Positions 25,090 to 33,085 of a DNA stretch of 64,000 nucleotides are shown piece after piece. The translations under genes and the position numbers were made by a program. Origin of the DNA: Kocuria rosea (GTDB taxonomy: Bacteria > Actinomycetota > Actinomycetes > Actinomycetales > Micrococcaceae); assembly GCF_006094695.1 (NCBI RefSeq), contig NZ_CP035103.1, positions 62,001 to 126,000 of the forward strand, given 5' to 3'. Under the pieces are notes generated by a model. The model did no database searches, was not told the DNA's origin, and saw nothing but the letters and a program-made list of their open reading frames with translations. Numbering within the stretch: position 1 is the stretch's first letter; every line of letters begins with the position of its first letter.

Positions 25090-25112
25090 CGACTATAACA
25101 CTGTTCGAGTCG
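25090..25112 (-). promoter_or_regulatory. 23-bp palindrome over the nad operon promoter (candidate NrtR box)
   Basis: The sequence has the form CGACTnnAACAnTGTTnnAGTCG: nine of eleven base pairs match around a centre at 25101. It covers a minus-strand -10 hexamer TATAGT (25092-25097) located 40 bases before the nrtR ATG, so binding would block transcription. Confidence 0.75.
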
Positions 25113-25276
25113 GAGTGACATTAACGAAGTCGTGACCATGGTGCCGCTGACCAGGCCCCATGAAAACGCGAGTTTCGGCGTGTCCACAGGGGTTGCTCCC
25201 GCACAGTGGGGGGCGCTTACCATCTGACCCATCCAGCCGGCCCGTCCGGCCGTGGCAGAGCGAAGCGGGGAACTTC

Positions 25277-25927
25277 ATGGTGCGGTCCAGCCCAGTCGGC
25301 ACGGTGGTCGGGGGCGTCGCCCTGGCGGCACTGCTCCTCACGGGATGCGGTCCCGACGACGACGACGGCGCCGCGGCGTCCTCTTCCAGCACTGCCTCAT
25401 CGGCTGCGGCGAGCTCATCGGAGCCTGGTCCGGACGCCACTCCCGCCGACTACGTGCCGGCCTCGCTCGACGGGCCCGCGCAGAACGTGCCGAAGCCCGT
25501 CATGCCGGACCTGGCGAAGGAGGAGTCCCGGGACGGGGCGCAGGCCTTCCTCGACTACTGGTCCGACGCCATGTGGTACGCGTACCAGACCGGCGACACC
25601 TCATATGCACGGGACATCATCAGTCCGCACTGCGAGGTTTGCCTTGACGAGCTATCTGAAGTTGAACTCGCGTACAAAGCTAGCCAGTGGTTAACTGGCG
25701 GGCGGCAAGTATTTGAAGTGCAGGATTCTGTCGTACAGCGGGCTACGGATGGAATTTATAAGCCCGTGGTCAAATACAAGAATGATGAGGTGCGACTTGT
25801 CGGAGATCAGGGGCTAGTCGATACGGTCGAACCGGATCCAAACTCTGACGACCCGCTACTCGTATACCTCGACTACCAGGACCAGGCATGGATCTACATT
25901 ACTATGGCCCCTTTGCCGGGGAGCTAA
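25277..25927 (+). CDS. Lipoprotein of unknown function (DUF6318-like)
   Basis: 216 residues from ATG 25277. A signal peptide with lipobox LLLTGC is followed by a flexible Asp/Ser/Ala linker (residues 27-50) and a folded part beginning PADYVPASLDGPAQNVPKP, then DGAQAFLDYWSDAMWYAYQT and ISPHCEVC. This order resembles actinobacterial lipoproteins I know as DUF6318; role unknown. The first two thirds have normal high GC, but from about 25595 codons become AT-rich (TTA, ATA, AAA and TAT appear), and this continues into the next gene. Its stop is one base before the next start, so they are co-transcribed. Confidence 0.75.
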   Translation: MVRSSPVGTVVGGVALAALLLTGCGPDDDDGAAASSSSTASSAAASSSEPGPDATPADYVPASLDGPAQNVPKPVMPDLAKEESRDGAQAFLDYWSDAMWYAYQTGDTSYARDIISPHCEVCLDELSEVELAYKASQWLTGGRQVFEVQDSVVQRATDGIYKPVVKYKNDEVRLVGDQGLVDTVEPDPNSDDPLLVYLDYQDQAWIYITMAPLPGS

Positions 25928-26180
25928 AATGTATGGGTTCCGAATGAAACCTCCTGTAGTTGCCACAGTCTTGTGTGTAAGCTTGTTGGCGTTTCCGATT
26001 TCAGCAAATGCGGAAACAGGCGAAGAATTGGATTCGTTGGATTCCATCAACCGCGGCAGGGAGCTTTCGTCGGGCGCTTCATCCTATGCGCGTGCCAAGA
26101 ATAATGACATTCACCTCGAAATTAAGGATGAGTATCGTTCGTCGCTTGCCATCCCCTCCGATGTATCCGCGAAAGAAGTG
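25595..26180. other. Low-GC patch spanning the junction of two genes
   Basis: From about 25595 to 26180 the sequence falls to roughly 50% GC against more than 70% on both sides, with codons rare elsewhere in the window. Both reading frames stay intact across the edges. The patch covers the 3' third of the lipoprotein gene and the 5' quarter of the PKD-like gene. Confidence 0.8.
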
Positions 26181-27005
26181 GAAGCTGCAGCCCCGGTCGA
26201 CTACGACCCGGACGAGGACCCCGCTTTCCAGAAGGCGCTCCGCCAGTACCTGAGCGACCAGGGCGTCGACCGGCCGTTCAACCCGGACACCATCGCGCAG
26301 TCGAAGCAGCAGACGTTCGGCCTGCAGAACCCGTGCACCAACCGGACCGGCGACATCCTCGAGGACTGCCTGGCGGAGCGGGACTGCACCACTGCCGACG
26401 GTGGGGAGGGCGTCTACATGAACGTCGTCGTCCGGCAGGGGGAGGGGCCCAGCACGCCGTGGGGCGAGCCGATGTGCGTGGCGGTCGCCGAGGCGGAGGG
26501 CGGCGAGGAGGTCGTGGAGCTGCCGACCTTCACCCTGCAGGACTTCAGGACGCTCGCCGTCGCGCCCGCGGCCAGTGCCGTCCAGCCCGCGCCCGACACG
26601 CTGCGGGGCATGCACACCAACGTCTGGGCGGAGGCCCGGCCCCAGCAGTTCAGCACCGAGCTGGGTGGTTTCCCGGTCGAGGTGCGCGCCGTGCCGGTCC
26701 AGTACGCATGGGACTACGGCGACGGGACCGCGCTCGGGCCGACCGAGCTCAGCGGCGCCCCGCTCGCGGAGGGGGCGTGGGACGTGGAGACCGACACCAG
26801 CCACGTCTACACGGAGACGGGTGAATACGCCGTCTCGCTCACCACCTGGTTCTCCGGCGAGTACTCCGTGGCGGGTGGACCATGGCTGCCCGTGGCGGGG
26901 CTCAACGACGTCGCGAGCGCGCCCGTGCCGATCAGCGTCTGGCGCTCCACGGTGCGCAACTACGCGGACGACTGCCTCGAGAACCCGCAGGGCACCGGCT
27001 GCTGA
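25929..27005 (+). CDS. Secreted PKD-like domain protein
   Basis: 358 residues from ATG 25929, with GGGGAG six bases upstream; ATG 25944 is an alternative. A signal peptide ends at ISANA-E (about residue 28). Residues 230-320 contain YAWDYGDGTALGPTELSG, then SHVYTETGEYAVSLTTWFSG, the core of a PKD (beta-sandwich) domain seen in cell-surface proteins. Four Cys (CTN, DCLAERDC, CVAV) and a C-terminal Cys pair (DDCLEN, GTGC) suggest disulfides outside the cell. It is coupled to the lipoprotein gene; such pairs may work together at the surface. Codon use is AT-rich only in the first 80 codons. Confidence 0.75.
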   Translation: MYGFRMKPPVVATVLCVSLLAFPISANAETGEELDSLDSINRGRELSSGASSYARAKNNDIHLEIKDEYRSSLAIPSDVSAKEVEAAAPVDYDPDEDPAFQKALRQYLSDQGVDRPFNPDTIAQSKQQTFGLQNPCTNRTGDILEDCLAERDCTTADGGEGVYMNVVVRQGEGPSTPWGEPMCVAVAEAEGGEEVVELPTFTLQDFRTLAVAPAASAVQPAPDTLRGMHTNVWAEARPQQFSTELGGFPVEVRAVPVQYAWDYGDGTALGPTELSGAPLAEGAWDVETDTSHVYTETGEYAVSLTTWFSGEYSVAGGPWLPVAGLNDVASAPVPISVWRSTVRNYADDCLENPQGTGC

Positions 27006-27134
27006 TTTCCGCGCCGGCCGGTACGCCGTCGGATCCTGGTGGGATGATCGTTGCACATGGTTCTCCGGCTCCCGGAGCACCCGGTCAGCGGTCCCGCCGG
27101 TGCTCGTGCGCCGGGCGAGGAAAGGGGCGGAACA

Positions 27135-27554
27135 GTGACGATCTCCGGTCCGTGGGTGCTCCACTTCAGCTGGGGCTGCACCGACGACTACGGCAGGGTG
27201 GGCCTCGTGTTCGACCCGGACGGCACCTTCTCGGGCGGGGGGTTCTCCGGCGCCTGGCGGCAGCAGGACGGCACCCTGCTGCTCCGCTTCGCCGACGGCC
27301 CCGCGCAGTACGGCGGCACGGTCACCGGCACCGCGGGAGCAGGAGCGATGTCCTCCTTCGACGGCTCGCCGGGCGGCTGCTGGTACCTGGCCAGGCAGGG
27401 AAGCGCCGGCGGGCCGGGATCCGCGGACAGCAGCGCCGGGCAGCCGGCGGACGTCGCCGGGCGGAGGCTGGACTCCGCGGGGACGGCGCCCGGTGCGCCG
27501 GACGGCCCGGGGACGGCGCCCGGTGAGCTGGACGCCGCGGGCAACCGGATCTGA
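27135..27554 (+). CDS. Small protein equal to the C-terminal domain of the downstream protease
   Basis: 139 residues from GTG 27135, preceded by a GA-rich ribosome binding region (27117-27130). Residues 5-90 (PWVLHFSWGCTDDYGRV, QQDGTLLLRFADGPAQYGG, GAMSSFDG, GGCWYLARQG) match the last 80 residues of the M4 protease encoded next (EWVLQYSWGCTDSSARV, QQDGTLLLSFDAGAARYAG, GAMTTFDG, DGCWRLTRKG). The pattern of short strands suggests a small beta-barrel. The final 45 residues are low complexity (Gly, Ala, Pro, Asp) with a repeated GTAPG. No signal peptide. It is the first gene of a three-gene unit with the protease and its presumed inhibitor. Function unknown. Confidence 0.75.
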   Translation: MTISGPWVLHFSWGCTDDYGRVGLVFDPDGTFSGGGFSGAWRQQDGTLLLRFADGPAQYGGTVTGTAGAGAMSSFDGSPGGCWYLARQGSAGGPGSADSSAGQPADVAGRRLDSAGTAPGAPDGPGTAPGELDAAGNRI

Positions 27555-27574
27555 TGCGGAGGGGTGGGGAAGCG

Positions 27575-28945
27575 ATGACCACGGACCACGGACACCGGCA
27601 CGGAGCGTTCTGCGGGGTGATCCCGCCGTACGTGCACGAGCAGATGGCGGTGCACGGGGACGAGCAGACCCGCCGGAACGCCCTGGCCGCGCTGGCCGTG
27701 GACACCACGGTCCGGGCGGAACGGCTGATCGCGGACCTCACCGCTCGGGCCGTCGCGGCGCAGCCGACCGCCCACAGGGAGCGGAAGGTCCACTCGGCCG
27801 GCAACACCGCGGAGCTCCCGGGGACGCTCGTGCGCTCGGAGGGAGCCCCCGCCAGCGGGGACCCCGCCGTGGACGAGGCGTACGACGGGCTGGGCTCCAC
27901 GTTCGACCTCCTGCAGGAGGTCTTCGGGCGCAACTCCCTCGACGACGCCGGCATGCCCCTGCTCGGCACGGTGCACTACCAGGAGAAGTACAACAACGCG
28001 GCGTGGGACGGCCGGCAGATGATCTTCGGGGACGGCGACGGCCAGTACTTCAACCGCTTCACCGCCGCCGTGGACGTCATCGGGCACGAGCTCGCGCACG
28101 GCATCACCACGCACGAGTCCGACCTGCTGTACATGTACCAGTCCGGGGCGCTCAACGAGCACTTCTCCGACGTCATCGGGGCCATGGTCAAGCAGTACGT
28201 GGCCGTTCCCCGCCAGACGGCGGCGGACGCCGACTGGATCATCGGTGCAGGCCTGTTCACGAGCGCCGTCAACGGGGTGGGCCTCCGCTCGATGAAGGCA
28301 CCCGGCACCGCGTTCGACGACGACGTGCTCGGCAAGGACCCGCAGCCGGACCACATGTCCCGCTTCGTGCACACCCTGGACGACAACGGCGGGGTGCACA
28401 TCAACTCCGGCATCCCGAACCGGGCGTTCTGCCTCGCGGCGACCGGACTGGGCGGCCACAGCTGGGACAGGGCCGGCCGGATCTGGTACGCCGCGATGCG
28501 TGATCCCGAGCTGCGGCGCCTGCGGTGGGTCGCGCAGTTCAAGGACTTCGCGGGCCTCACGATCGAGCACGCCGCCGCCCTGTTCGGACCCGCGGAGCAG
28601 GCCGTGGTGGCGGACGCCTGGCAGCAGGTGGGGGTTGCGCCCGAGACGTCCCGGTCCGTGGGCGCCCTCGCGGACGAGTGGGTGCTCCAGTACAGCTGGG
28701 GCTGCACGGACTCCTCCGCGCGGGTGCATCTGACCTTCCACGACAACGGCTCGTTCACCGGCGAGCTGTCCGGCCAGTGGCACCAGCAGGACGGCACCCT
28801 GCTCCTGTCCTTCGACGCCGGTGCGGCCCGGTACGCCGGCACCCTGGTGGGCGACGTCGCCACGGGCGCCATGACCACGTTCGACGGAGCGGACGGGTGC
28901 TGGCGCCTGACCCGGAAGGGCGCCGCGGGTATAGTCGGGAACTGA
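27575..28945 (+). CDS. M4 family metallopeptidase of the protealysin type with an extra C-terminal domain
   Basis: 456 residues from ATG 27575 (GGAGGGGTGGGG upstream), 20 bases after the previous stop. Zinc protease: HELAHGITTHES (ligands His171, His175), Glu195 in GALNEHFSD, and His275 in GGVHINSGIPNRAF. No signal peptide; instead the N-terminus CGVIPPYVHEQMA is the short protealysin-type propeptide that is cut off on activation. Protealysins are cytoplasmic or exported by an unknown route. Residues about 368-450 form an added domain found again as the separate upstream protein. An emfourin-like inhibitor gene follows, as in Serratia. Confidence 0.92.
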   Translation: MTTDHGHRHGAFCGVIPPYVHEQMAVHGDEQTRRNALAALAVDTTVRAERLIADLTARAVAAQPTAHRERKVHSAGNTAELPGTLVRSEGAPASGDPAVDEAYDGLGSTFDLLQEVFGRNSLDDAGMPLLGTVHYQEKYNNAAWDGRQMIFGDGDGQYFNRFTAAVDVIGHELAHGITTHESDLLYMYQSGALNEHFSDVIGAMVKQYVAVPRQTAADADWIIGAGLFTSAVNGVGLRSMKAPGTAFDDDVLGKDPQPDHMSRFVHTLDDNGGVHINSGIPNRAFCLAATGLGGHSWDRAGRIWYAAMRDPELRRLRWVAQFKDFAGLTIEHAAALFGPAEQAVVADAWQQVGVAPETSRSVGALADEWVLQYSWGCTDSSARVHLTFHDNGSFTGELSGQWHQQDGTLLLSFDAGAARYAGTLVGDVATGAMTTFDGADGCWRLTRKGAAGIVGN

Positions 28946-29012
28946 TTCCTCACCGGCCCCGCCGGTCCCCGCGCGGGCCCGGTCTTGGCCATCCGCGTCC
29001 GACGGAGGGACG

Positions 29013-29354
29013 GTGCCGTCCATGGCGAGAGTCAGCTACCGCCTCGAGGGAGGCCTCGCGTACTTCCCCGGGCTGGCCGTGGAGCGGAGCTTCGAGACCG
29101 AGTCCCTGCCCCGGGCGCAGCAGGACGCGCTCCTCGACCTCTTCGAGACCGTCCTGGCGCACCGGCTGGGATCGACCGCCCCGACGACCCGTCAGGGAGC
29201 GGCCGACCAGCAGTCCTACGTGATCGAGGTCCAGGAGAGCTCCGGCGTCCGGCGCCTCGTGGTGAGCGAGTTCGACCAGGACCCGGCGGCGCAGGAGCTC
29301 GTGGCGCGGCTGCGCGACTGCGCTGACCGGTGCGAGCCCGGCGGGGGTCAGTGA
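29013..29354 (+). CDS. Emfourin-like inhibitor of the M4 protease
   Basis: 113 residues from GTG 29013; ATG 29022 is an equally reasonable start, since GGAGGG lies at 29004-29009. The sequence (ARVSYRLEGGLAYFPGL, LPRAQQDALLDLFETVL, SYVIEVQESSGVRRLVVSEF) matches in length and layout the emfourin family, whose member in Serratia tightly inhibits protealysin and is encoded directly after it. The position here, 67 bases after the M4 protease, is the same. It should hold the protease inactive in the cytoplasm. No signal peptide is seen, in agreement with the protease. Confidence 0.82.
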   Translation: MPSMARVSYRLEGGLAYFPGLAVERSFETESLPRAQQDALLDLFETVLAHRLGSTAPTTRQGAADQQSYVIEVQESSGVRRLVVSEFDQDPAAQELVARLRDCADRCEPGGGQ

Positions 29355-29485
29355 GGCGGACCCGGAGCGGCACCCGCAGGACGGCACGGCACGGATCGCC
29401 GGACCGCCCGGAGGTCATCCGGGGACATTCCCGTCGCCGACATGCGCCTGGGGTGCGGCGTTAGCCCCCGCAAAGACATCGCCCC

Positions 29486-29514
29486 TTATCAGAGGGGTCT
29501 TGCGTGGCTACAAT
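29486..29514 (+). promoter_or_regulatory. Promoter of the arylsulfotransferase-like gene
   Basis: TTATCA (29486-29491), a 17-base spacer and TACAAT (29509-29514) lie 42 bases before the ATG. The inverted repeat CCCCT-6-AGGGG (29482-29497) overlaps the -35 and could be an operator. Nothing else was seen in the 200 bases after the inhibitor gene. Confidence 0.5.
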
Positions 29515-29555
29515 CGGCCGGACTTCACCGCCGCACCCACCGCCAGGAGTCCCAG

Positions 29556-31280
29556 ATGTCCCACCGATCGCGTGCTCGTTCCGTCACCCTGCTCACGGCG
29601 GCCGCTCTGGTCGTGTCGGGGGGCCCGGCCCTCGCGGTCGGGCCTCCGCGGGTGCTGCAGCAGCCCGGTGCTCCTCCCATGGTGCCTGCCGCCGAGCAAG
29701 TGGCGGCCACGGCCGAGACCTACCCGGAGGCGGACACGAACGTCTACACCGTCTCGGTCACCCGCAACGGAGTTCCCGAGGAGCGCGACAGCTTCGCCCC
29801 GGACGTGCAGGAGGTGGTCGACGCCGCGCTGGACGACCTGAAGTCCCTGGGCTCCTCTCCCGAGGCTCCTCTGCTCGTCCTCAACCCCTTCGGCACCAAC
29901 ACCACCGGCGTGCACGCCCAGTTCGAGACCGAGGGCAGCGGCACCCTGACGTACACCGTCAGCTCTCCCGGCACCGAGGACTTCACGCGCGTCGCCAAGG
30001 ACCACGACCCGAGCGCCGCGTCGTTCGAGGGGCAGCTCATCGGGGTGGTCCCGGGCGCCGAGAACACCGTGACCACCACCTGGCAGCCCGACGACGGCGG
30101 GCCCACGGAGTTCTCGTTCACCATGACCGCTCCGCCGAGCGCGTCGGGCGACCGCACGACCCTCGACCGGACCGTGGTGGGGAACGCCGAGGAGCTCACC
30201 GACGGGCTGTTCGCGGTCATGGGGCTGAGGCGCCACATCGACTACACCCTGCTCTACGACAACGCGGGGGTGCTGCGCGCCGAGTTCGACCTCGACGGCT
30301 ACCGCACGGACCGGCTGGAGTTCTACGGCGACACCATGGTGACCACCGTCGGGACGGACAAGGTCGCCCGGATCGACGGCCTGGGCCGGGTCGTGGCCAC
30401 GCACGTCCTGGCGGGCTTCGAGATGCACCACGACTTCGACGTCACCGACGACGGCAAGCTCGTGATCCTGGCGACGGAGACCGCCAAGGGCAGTGTGGAG
30501 GACGTCCTGGTGTCCCTGGACCTCGAGACCGGGACCTACGAGAAGACGGTCGACTTCACGGAGCTCCTCGCCGATTACAAGTCCCGCACCCAGCCCTACG
30601 GCCCGGGGTTCTACGGTCCGGGCGAGGTGGACGACTGGCTGCACCTGAACTCGGTCGACTGGTCCCCGGACGGGGACTCCGTGATCGTCAGCGCGCGCGA
30701 GAACTCCGCGATCCTGAAGGTCGACGACGTCCACGGGAACCCCACGGCCGACTACATCATCGGTCAGCGCGAGGTCTGGGCCGGCACCGGGGCCGAGGAC
30801 CTGCTCCTCGAGAAGACGGGGGACTTCCCCGACACCGGTGGGCAGCACTCGGTGGTGCGCCACGACGACGTGGCGCTGGCGGACGGCCAGTACTACCTCA
30901 CGATGTTCGACAACTCGTTCTGGAGCATGAGAAGCCGTCCGGACTACACGGCCCCTGTGCCCGTTGGGACTTCCCCGGTGGCCACTGCGGACCCCTCCCT
31001 CCGCTCGGAGTACCGGAAGTACCTCGTCGACGAGAACGCCGGGACCTACAGCGAGGTCGAGACCGTCCCCGTGCCCTACTCCGCGATCGTCAGCAACGTG
31101 CAGGACCTCGGCGGTCCGCTCGTGGTCAACAGCGGCCAGGCCCTGACGTTCGCCGAGTACGACGCTCAGCGCCAGGTCATCGCCCGCTTCGACTACGCCC
31201 TCGCGGGGACGACCGAGGACGACTTCGCCTACCGGGTGCTGAAGTACGGGTTCGACGACTTCTGGTTCGCCGCGCCCTGA
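29556..31280 (+). CDS. Secreted arylsulfotransferase (ASST) family protein
   Basis: 574 residues from ATG 29556 with CAGGAG upstream. A signal peptide (SRARS, hydrophobic core, GGPALA) directs export. The family transfers sulfate between phenols through a sulfohistidine in a beta-propeller. Propeller motifs with the expected catalytic-site residues are visible: His in EMHHDFDVTDDG, His in LHLNSVDWSPDGDSVIVSAR with its Arg, and His in GGQHSVVRHDD. An N-terminal beta-rich domain precedes the propeller (residues 30-200). Actinobacterial members are poorly studied, and the donor and acceptor are unknown. Single gene with its own promoter and a hairpin directly after the stop. Confidence 0.85.
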   Translation: MSHRSRARSVTLLTAAALVVSGGPALAVGPPRVLQQPGAPPMVPAAEQVAATAETYPEADTNVYTVSVTRNGVPEERDSFAPDVQEVVDAALDDLKSLGSSPEAPLLVLNPFGTNTTGVHAQFETEGSGTLTYTVSSPGTEDFTRVAKDHDPSAASFEGQLIGVVPGAENTVTTTWQPDDGGPTEFSFTMTAPPSASGDRTTLDRTVVGNAEELTDGLFAVMGLRRHIDYTLLYDNAGVLRAEFDLDGYRTDRLEFYGDTMVTTVGTDKVARIDGLGRVVATHVLAGFEMHHDFDVTDDGKLVILATETAKGSVEDVLVSLDLETGTYEKTVDFTELLADYKSRTQPYGPGFYGPGEVDDWLHLNSVDWSPDGDSVIVSARENSAILKVDDVHGNPTADYIIGQREVWAGTGAEDLLLEKTGDFPDTGGQHSVVRHDDVALADGQYYLTMFDNSFWSMRSRPDYTAPVPVGTSPVATADPSLRSEYRKYLVDENAGTYSEVETVPVPYSAIVSNVQDLGGPLVVNSGQALTFAEYDAQRQVIARFDYALAGTTEDDFAYRVLKYGFDDFWFAAP

Positions 31281-31300
31281 GCCGGCGCGCTCGCGCCGGC
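31281..31300 (+). terminator. Hairpin directly after the ASST gene
   Basis: GCCGGCGC (31281-31288) and GCGCCGGC (31293-31300) pair perfectly around GCTC. The remaining 240 bases to the VOC gene hold no recognisable gene or site. Confidence 0.55.
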
Positions 31301-31541
31301 GGGCACGGGCGGCGGCACCGGCACCACCGAGCCACCGAGCCACCGCCCAGGAAGCCTGCTTCAGCTCGTGTTCAGCAGGAGGTGGTTGGCTGATTGGTGC
31401 GAGGGGGCATCCCCGGGACACAGGGAGAAGCTGACGGTCCCGGTCGAGGGTTGGAGAGCCGCGACCGGGACCCGTCCCGGAGGCCGGACCCCGTGCGCGT
31501 CCGAGGAGTTCGCGCGCGGGGCCCGGACCCTCCGCGACGCC

Positions 31542-32066
31542 TCATTCCTGCCCCATGGACTCCGCCCACTCGGCGACCCGGGCGCTGCTCTGCTCCTCGG
31601 AGAGGTCCTCGACCCGGGTCATGACCGACCAGCGGACGCCGAACGGGTCGCGGATGCTGCCGTAGCGGTCGCCCGAGACGAACGTGCTGACGGGCTCGCG
31701 CACGGTGGCGCCGGCGGCGACGGCGCGCGCCACCACGTCGTCGACGTCCGGGACGTAGAGGTCCAGCGAATAGCAGTCGTCGTCGCCCGCGGGCGGGGCC
31801 ACGAGGTGGAAGTCGGGGTTCACCTCACCCAGCTGGAGCCGTCCGTCGCCGAGATCGATGGTCGCGTGCACGACGACGGGAGTCCCGTCCGGCCCGGGCA
31901 TGTCGGTGCGGTCGACGAGGGCGGCCCCGAAGGTGCGGGTGTAGAAGTCGAGCGCCGCGGCCGCGTCGACCACCGCGATGAACGGGGTCAGGGACGTGAA
32001 CCCCCGGGGCGTCCCGTCGGTGGTGTGCGCTCCGGTGACCCCACGGAGGTTCTGCTCTGTGCTCAT
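31542..32066 (-). CDS. VOC family (glyoxalase/bleomycin-resistance fold, PhnB-like) protein
   Basis: 174 residues. Two beta-alpha-beta-beta-beta modules: FTSLTPFIAVVDAAAALDFY begins the first, YSLDLYVPDVDDVVARAV the second, ending GDRYGSIRDPFGVRWSV. The words YGSIRDPFG and HATIDLGDGRLQLGE are typical of PhnB/YdeE-like VOC proteins often annotated as glyoxalases; the reaction is unknown. It is divergent from an AraC regulator, and both genes have a -10 hexamer six bases from the start, so they probably produce leaderless mRNAs. Confidence 0.85.
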   Translation of the reverse strand: MSTEQNLRGVTGAHTTDGTPRGFTSLTPFIAVVDAAAALDFYTRTFGAALVDRTDMPGPDGTPVVVHATIDLGDGRLQLGEVNPDFHLVAPPAGDDDCYSLDLYVPDVDDVVARAVAAGATVREPVSTFVSGDRYGSIRDPFGVRWSVMTRVEDLSEEQSSARVAEWAESMGQE

Positions 32067-32072
32067 GCTCCG

Positions 32073-32078
32073 AGCCTA
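32073..32078 (-). promoter_or_regulatory. -10 hexamer TAGGCT of the VOC gene (leaderless)
   Basis: TAGGCT on the minus strand ends six bases before the ATG at 32066, placing the transcript start at or next to the start codon. Confidence 0.6.
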
Positions 32079-32127
32079 GGCAGCCGGTGCCGGGCGGTCT
32101 TGAAGATTCCCGCCACCTCCGGGTGGT

Positions 32128-32133
32128 TACGCT
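32128..32133 (+). promoter_or_regulatory. -10 hexamer TACGCT of the AraC gene (leaderless)
   Basis: TACGCT ends six bases before ATG 32140. The two divergent -10 elements lie 50 bases apart, so a regulator bound between them could control both genes. Confidence 0.55.
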
Positions 32134-32139
32134 CGTGCC

Positions 32140-33060
32140 ATGAGCGAGCCGCCCACCACGCGGGGCCACCTCACCCCGGGACCGCACGCCACGGTCGTGC
32201 GCCTGCCCGCGCCCGACGACGTCGCCCACCTCGTCCGGCAGCTGTGGATCCCCGAGTGGGACCTGCCGGCGGGGGAGCGGGCCGAGCAGCTGGTGCTGGG
32301 CTATCCGGCGAGCAACGTGGTGGTCGAACCGGACGGGGTGGCGCTGCACGGGCCCACGAGCCGTGCGTCCACCCGGGTGCTCACGGGCCGGGGCTGGGCG
32401 GTCGGCGCGCTGCTGCGCCCGGCGGGGGTCCTGCTGTTCACGGAGCACCCGGCGGATCTGCTCGACGGGTCCGCGCCCGTCAGTGCGCCCGGGCTGCGCT
32501 CCGCCGTCGCGGAGGCCATGGCGGGGGCCGATCCGGCCGGGCGGTGGGCACGTCCGGCGGATCCGCCCGGCGGAACGGAGTCCGTCAGCGCGCCCGGGCT
32601 GCGCTCTGCCGCCGCGGGGGCTGTGGCGGGTGCCGATCCGGCCGGCCGGCATCTGCGGGCGGCGGCCCTGCTCGCGGACCACGTCCGGGCGCTGGCGGCG
32701 GCGGTGCCCCCGTCCGCGGCGCGGGACGGTGCCCTGGCCAATCGCATGGTCGACCTCCTCGAGGCGGGGACCGTCGCGCGGAGCCCGGCGGGCCTGGCCC
32801 GGCAGCTGCACGTCTCCGAGCGCTCGCTGCAACGGCTCGCGGCCCGGTTCGTGGGGATGCCGCCCCAGCTGCTGCTCCGTCGTCGTCGGCTCCAGGAGGC
32901 GGCCGAGCGGATGCGCGCGGACCCGGCCGCGGACCTCGGGGCGCTCGCCGCGGAGCTGGGCTTCGCGGACCAGTCCCACCTCACCCGGGAGTTCCGGTCG
33001 GTGCTGGGTGCCACTCCGCGCGGCTACGGCCGCGCCCGGTCCGGCCGGGAGGGCGGATGA
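32140..33060 (+). CDS. AraC family transcriptional regulator with an internal duplication
   Basis: 306 residues. The C-terminal 100 residues hold the two AraC helix-turn-helices (SPAGLARQLHVSERSLQRLA; LGALAAELGFADQSHLTREF, followed by GATPRGYGR). The N-terminal half is a DUF6597-like sensor region (VRQLWIPEWDLPAGERAEQL). In the middle, VSAPGLRSAVAEAMAGADPA is repeated 35 residues later as VSAPGLRSAAAGAVAGADPA. The divergent VOC gene is the most likely target. Effector unknown. Confidence 0.87.
   Translation: MSEPPTTRGHLTPGPHATVVRLPAPDDVAHLVRQLWIPEWDLPAGERAEQLVLGYPASNVVVEPDGVALHGPTSRASTRVLTGRGWAVGALLRPAGVLLFTEHPADLLDGSAPVSAPGLRSAVAEAMAGADPAGRWARPADPPGGTESVSAPGLRSAAAGAVAGADPAGRHLRAAALLADHVRALAAAVPPSAARDGALANRMVDLLEAGTVARSPAGLARQLHVSERSLQRLAARFVGMPPQLLLRRRRLQEAAERMRADPAADLGALAAELGFADQSHLTREFRSVLGATPRGYGRARSGREGG
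32479..32650 (+). repeat. Direct duplication inside the AraC gene (105-base offset)
   Basis: About 66 bases beginning GTCAGTGCGCCCGGGCTGCG at 32479 recur at 32584 with a few substitutions. The offset is 35 codons, so the frame is kept. Confidence 0.8.
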
Positions 33061-33085
33061 GGAGTCCGGGGACCCGGGGCGTGGG

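Noticed and set aside
25160..25276. Longer N-terminus of the lipoprotein gene starting at 25160
   Set aside because: It would hide the signal peptide and lipobox behind about 39 residues; ATG 25277 places the signal at the start.
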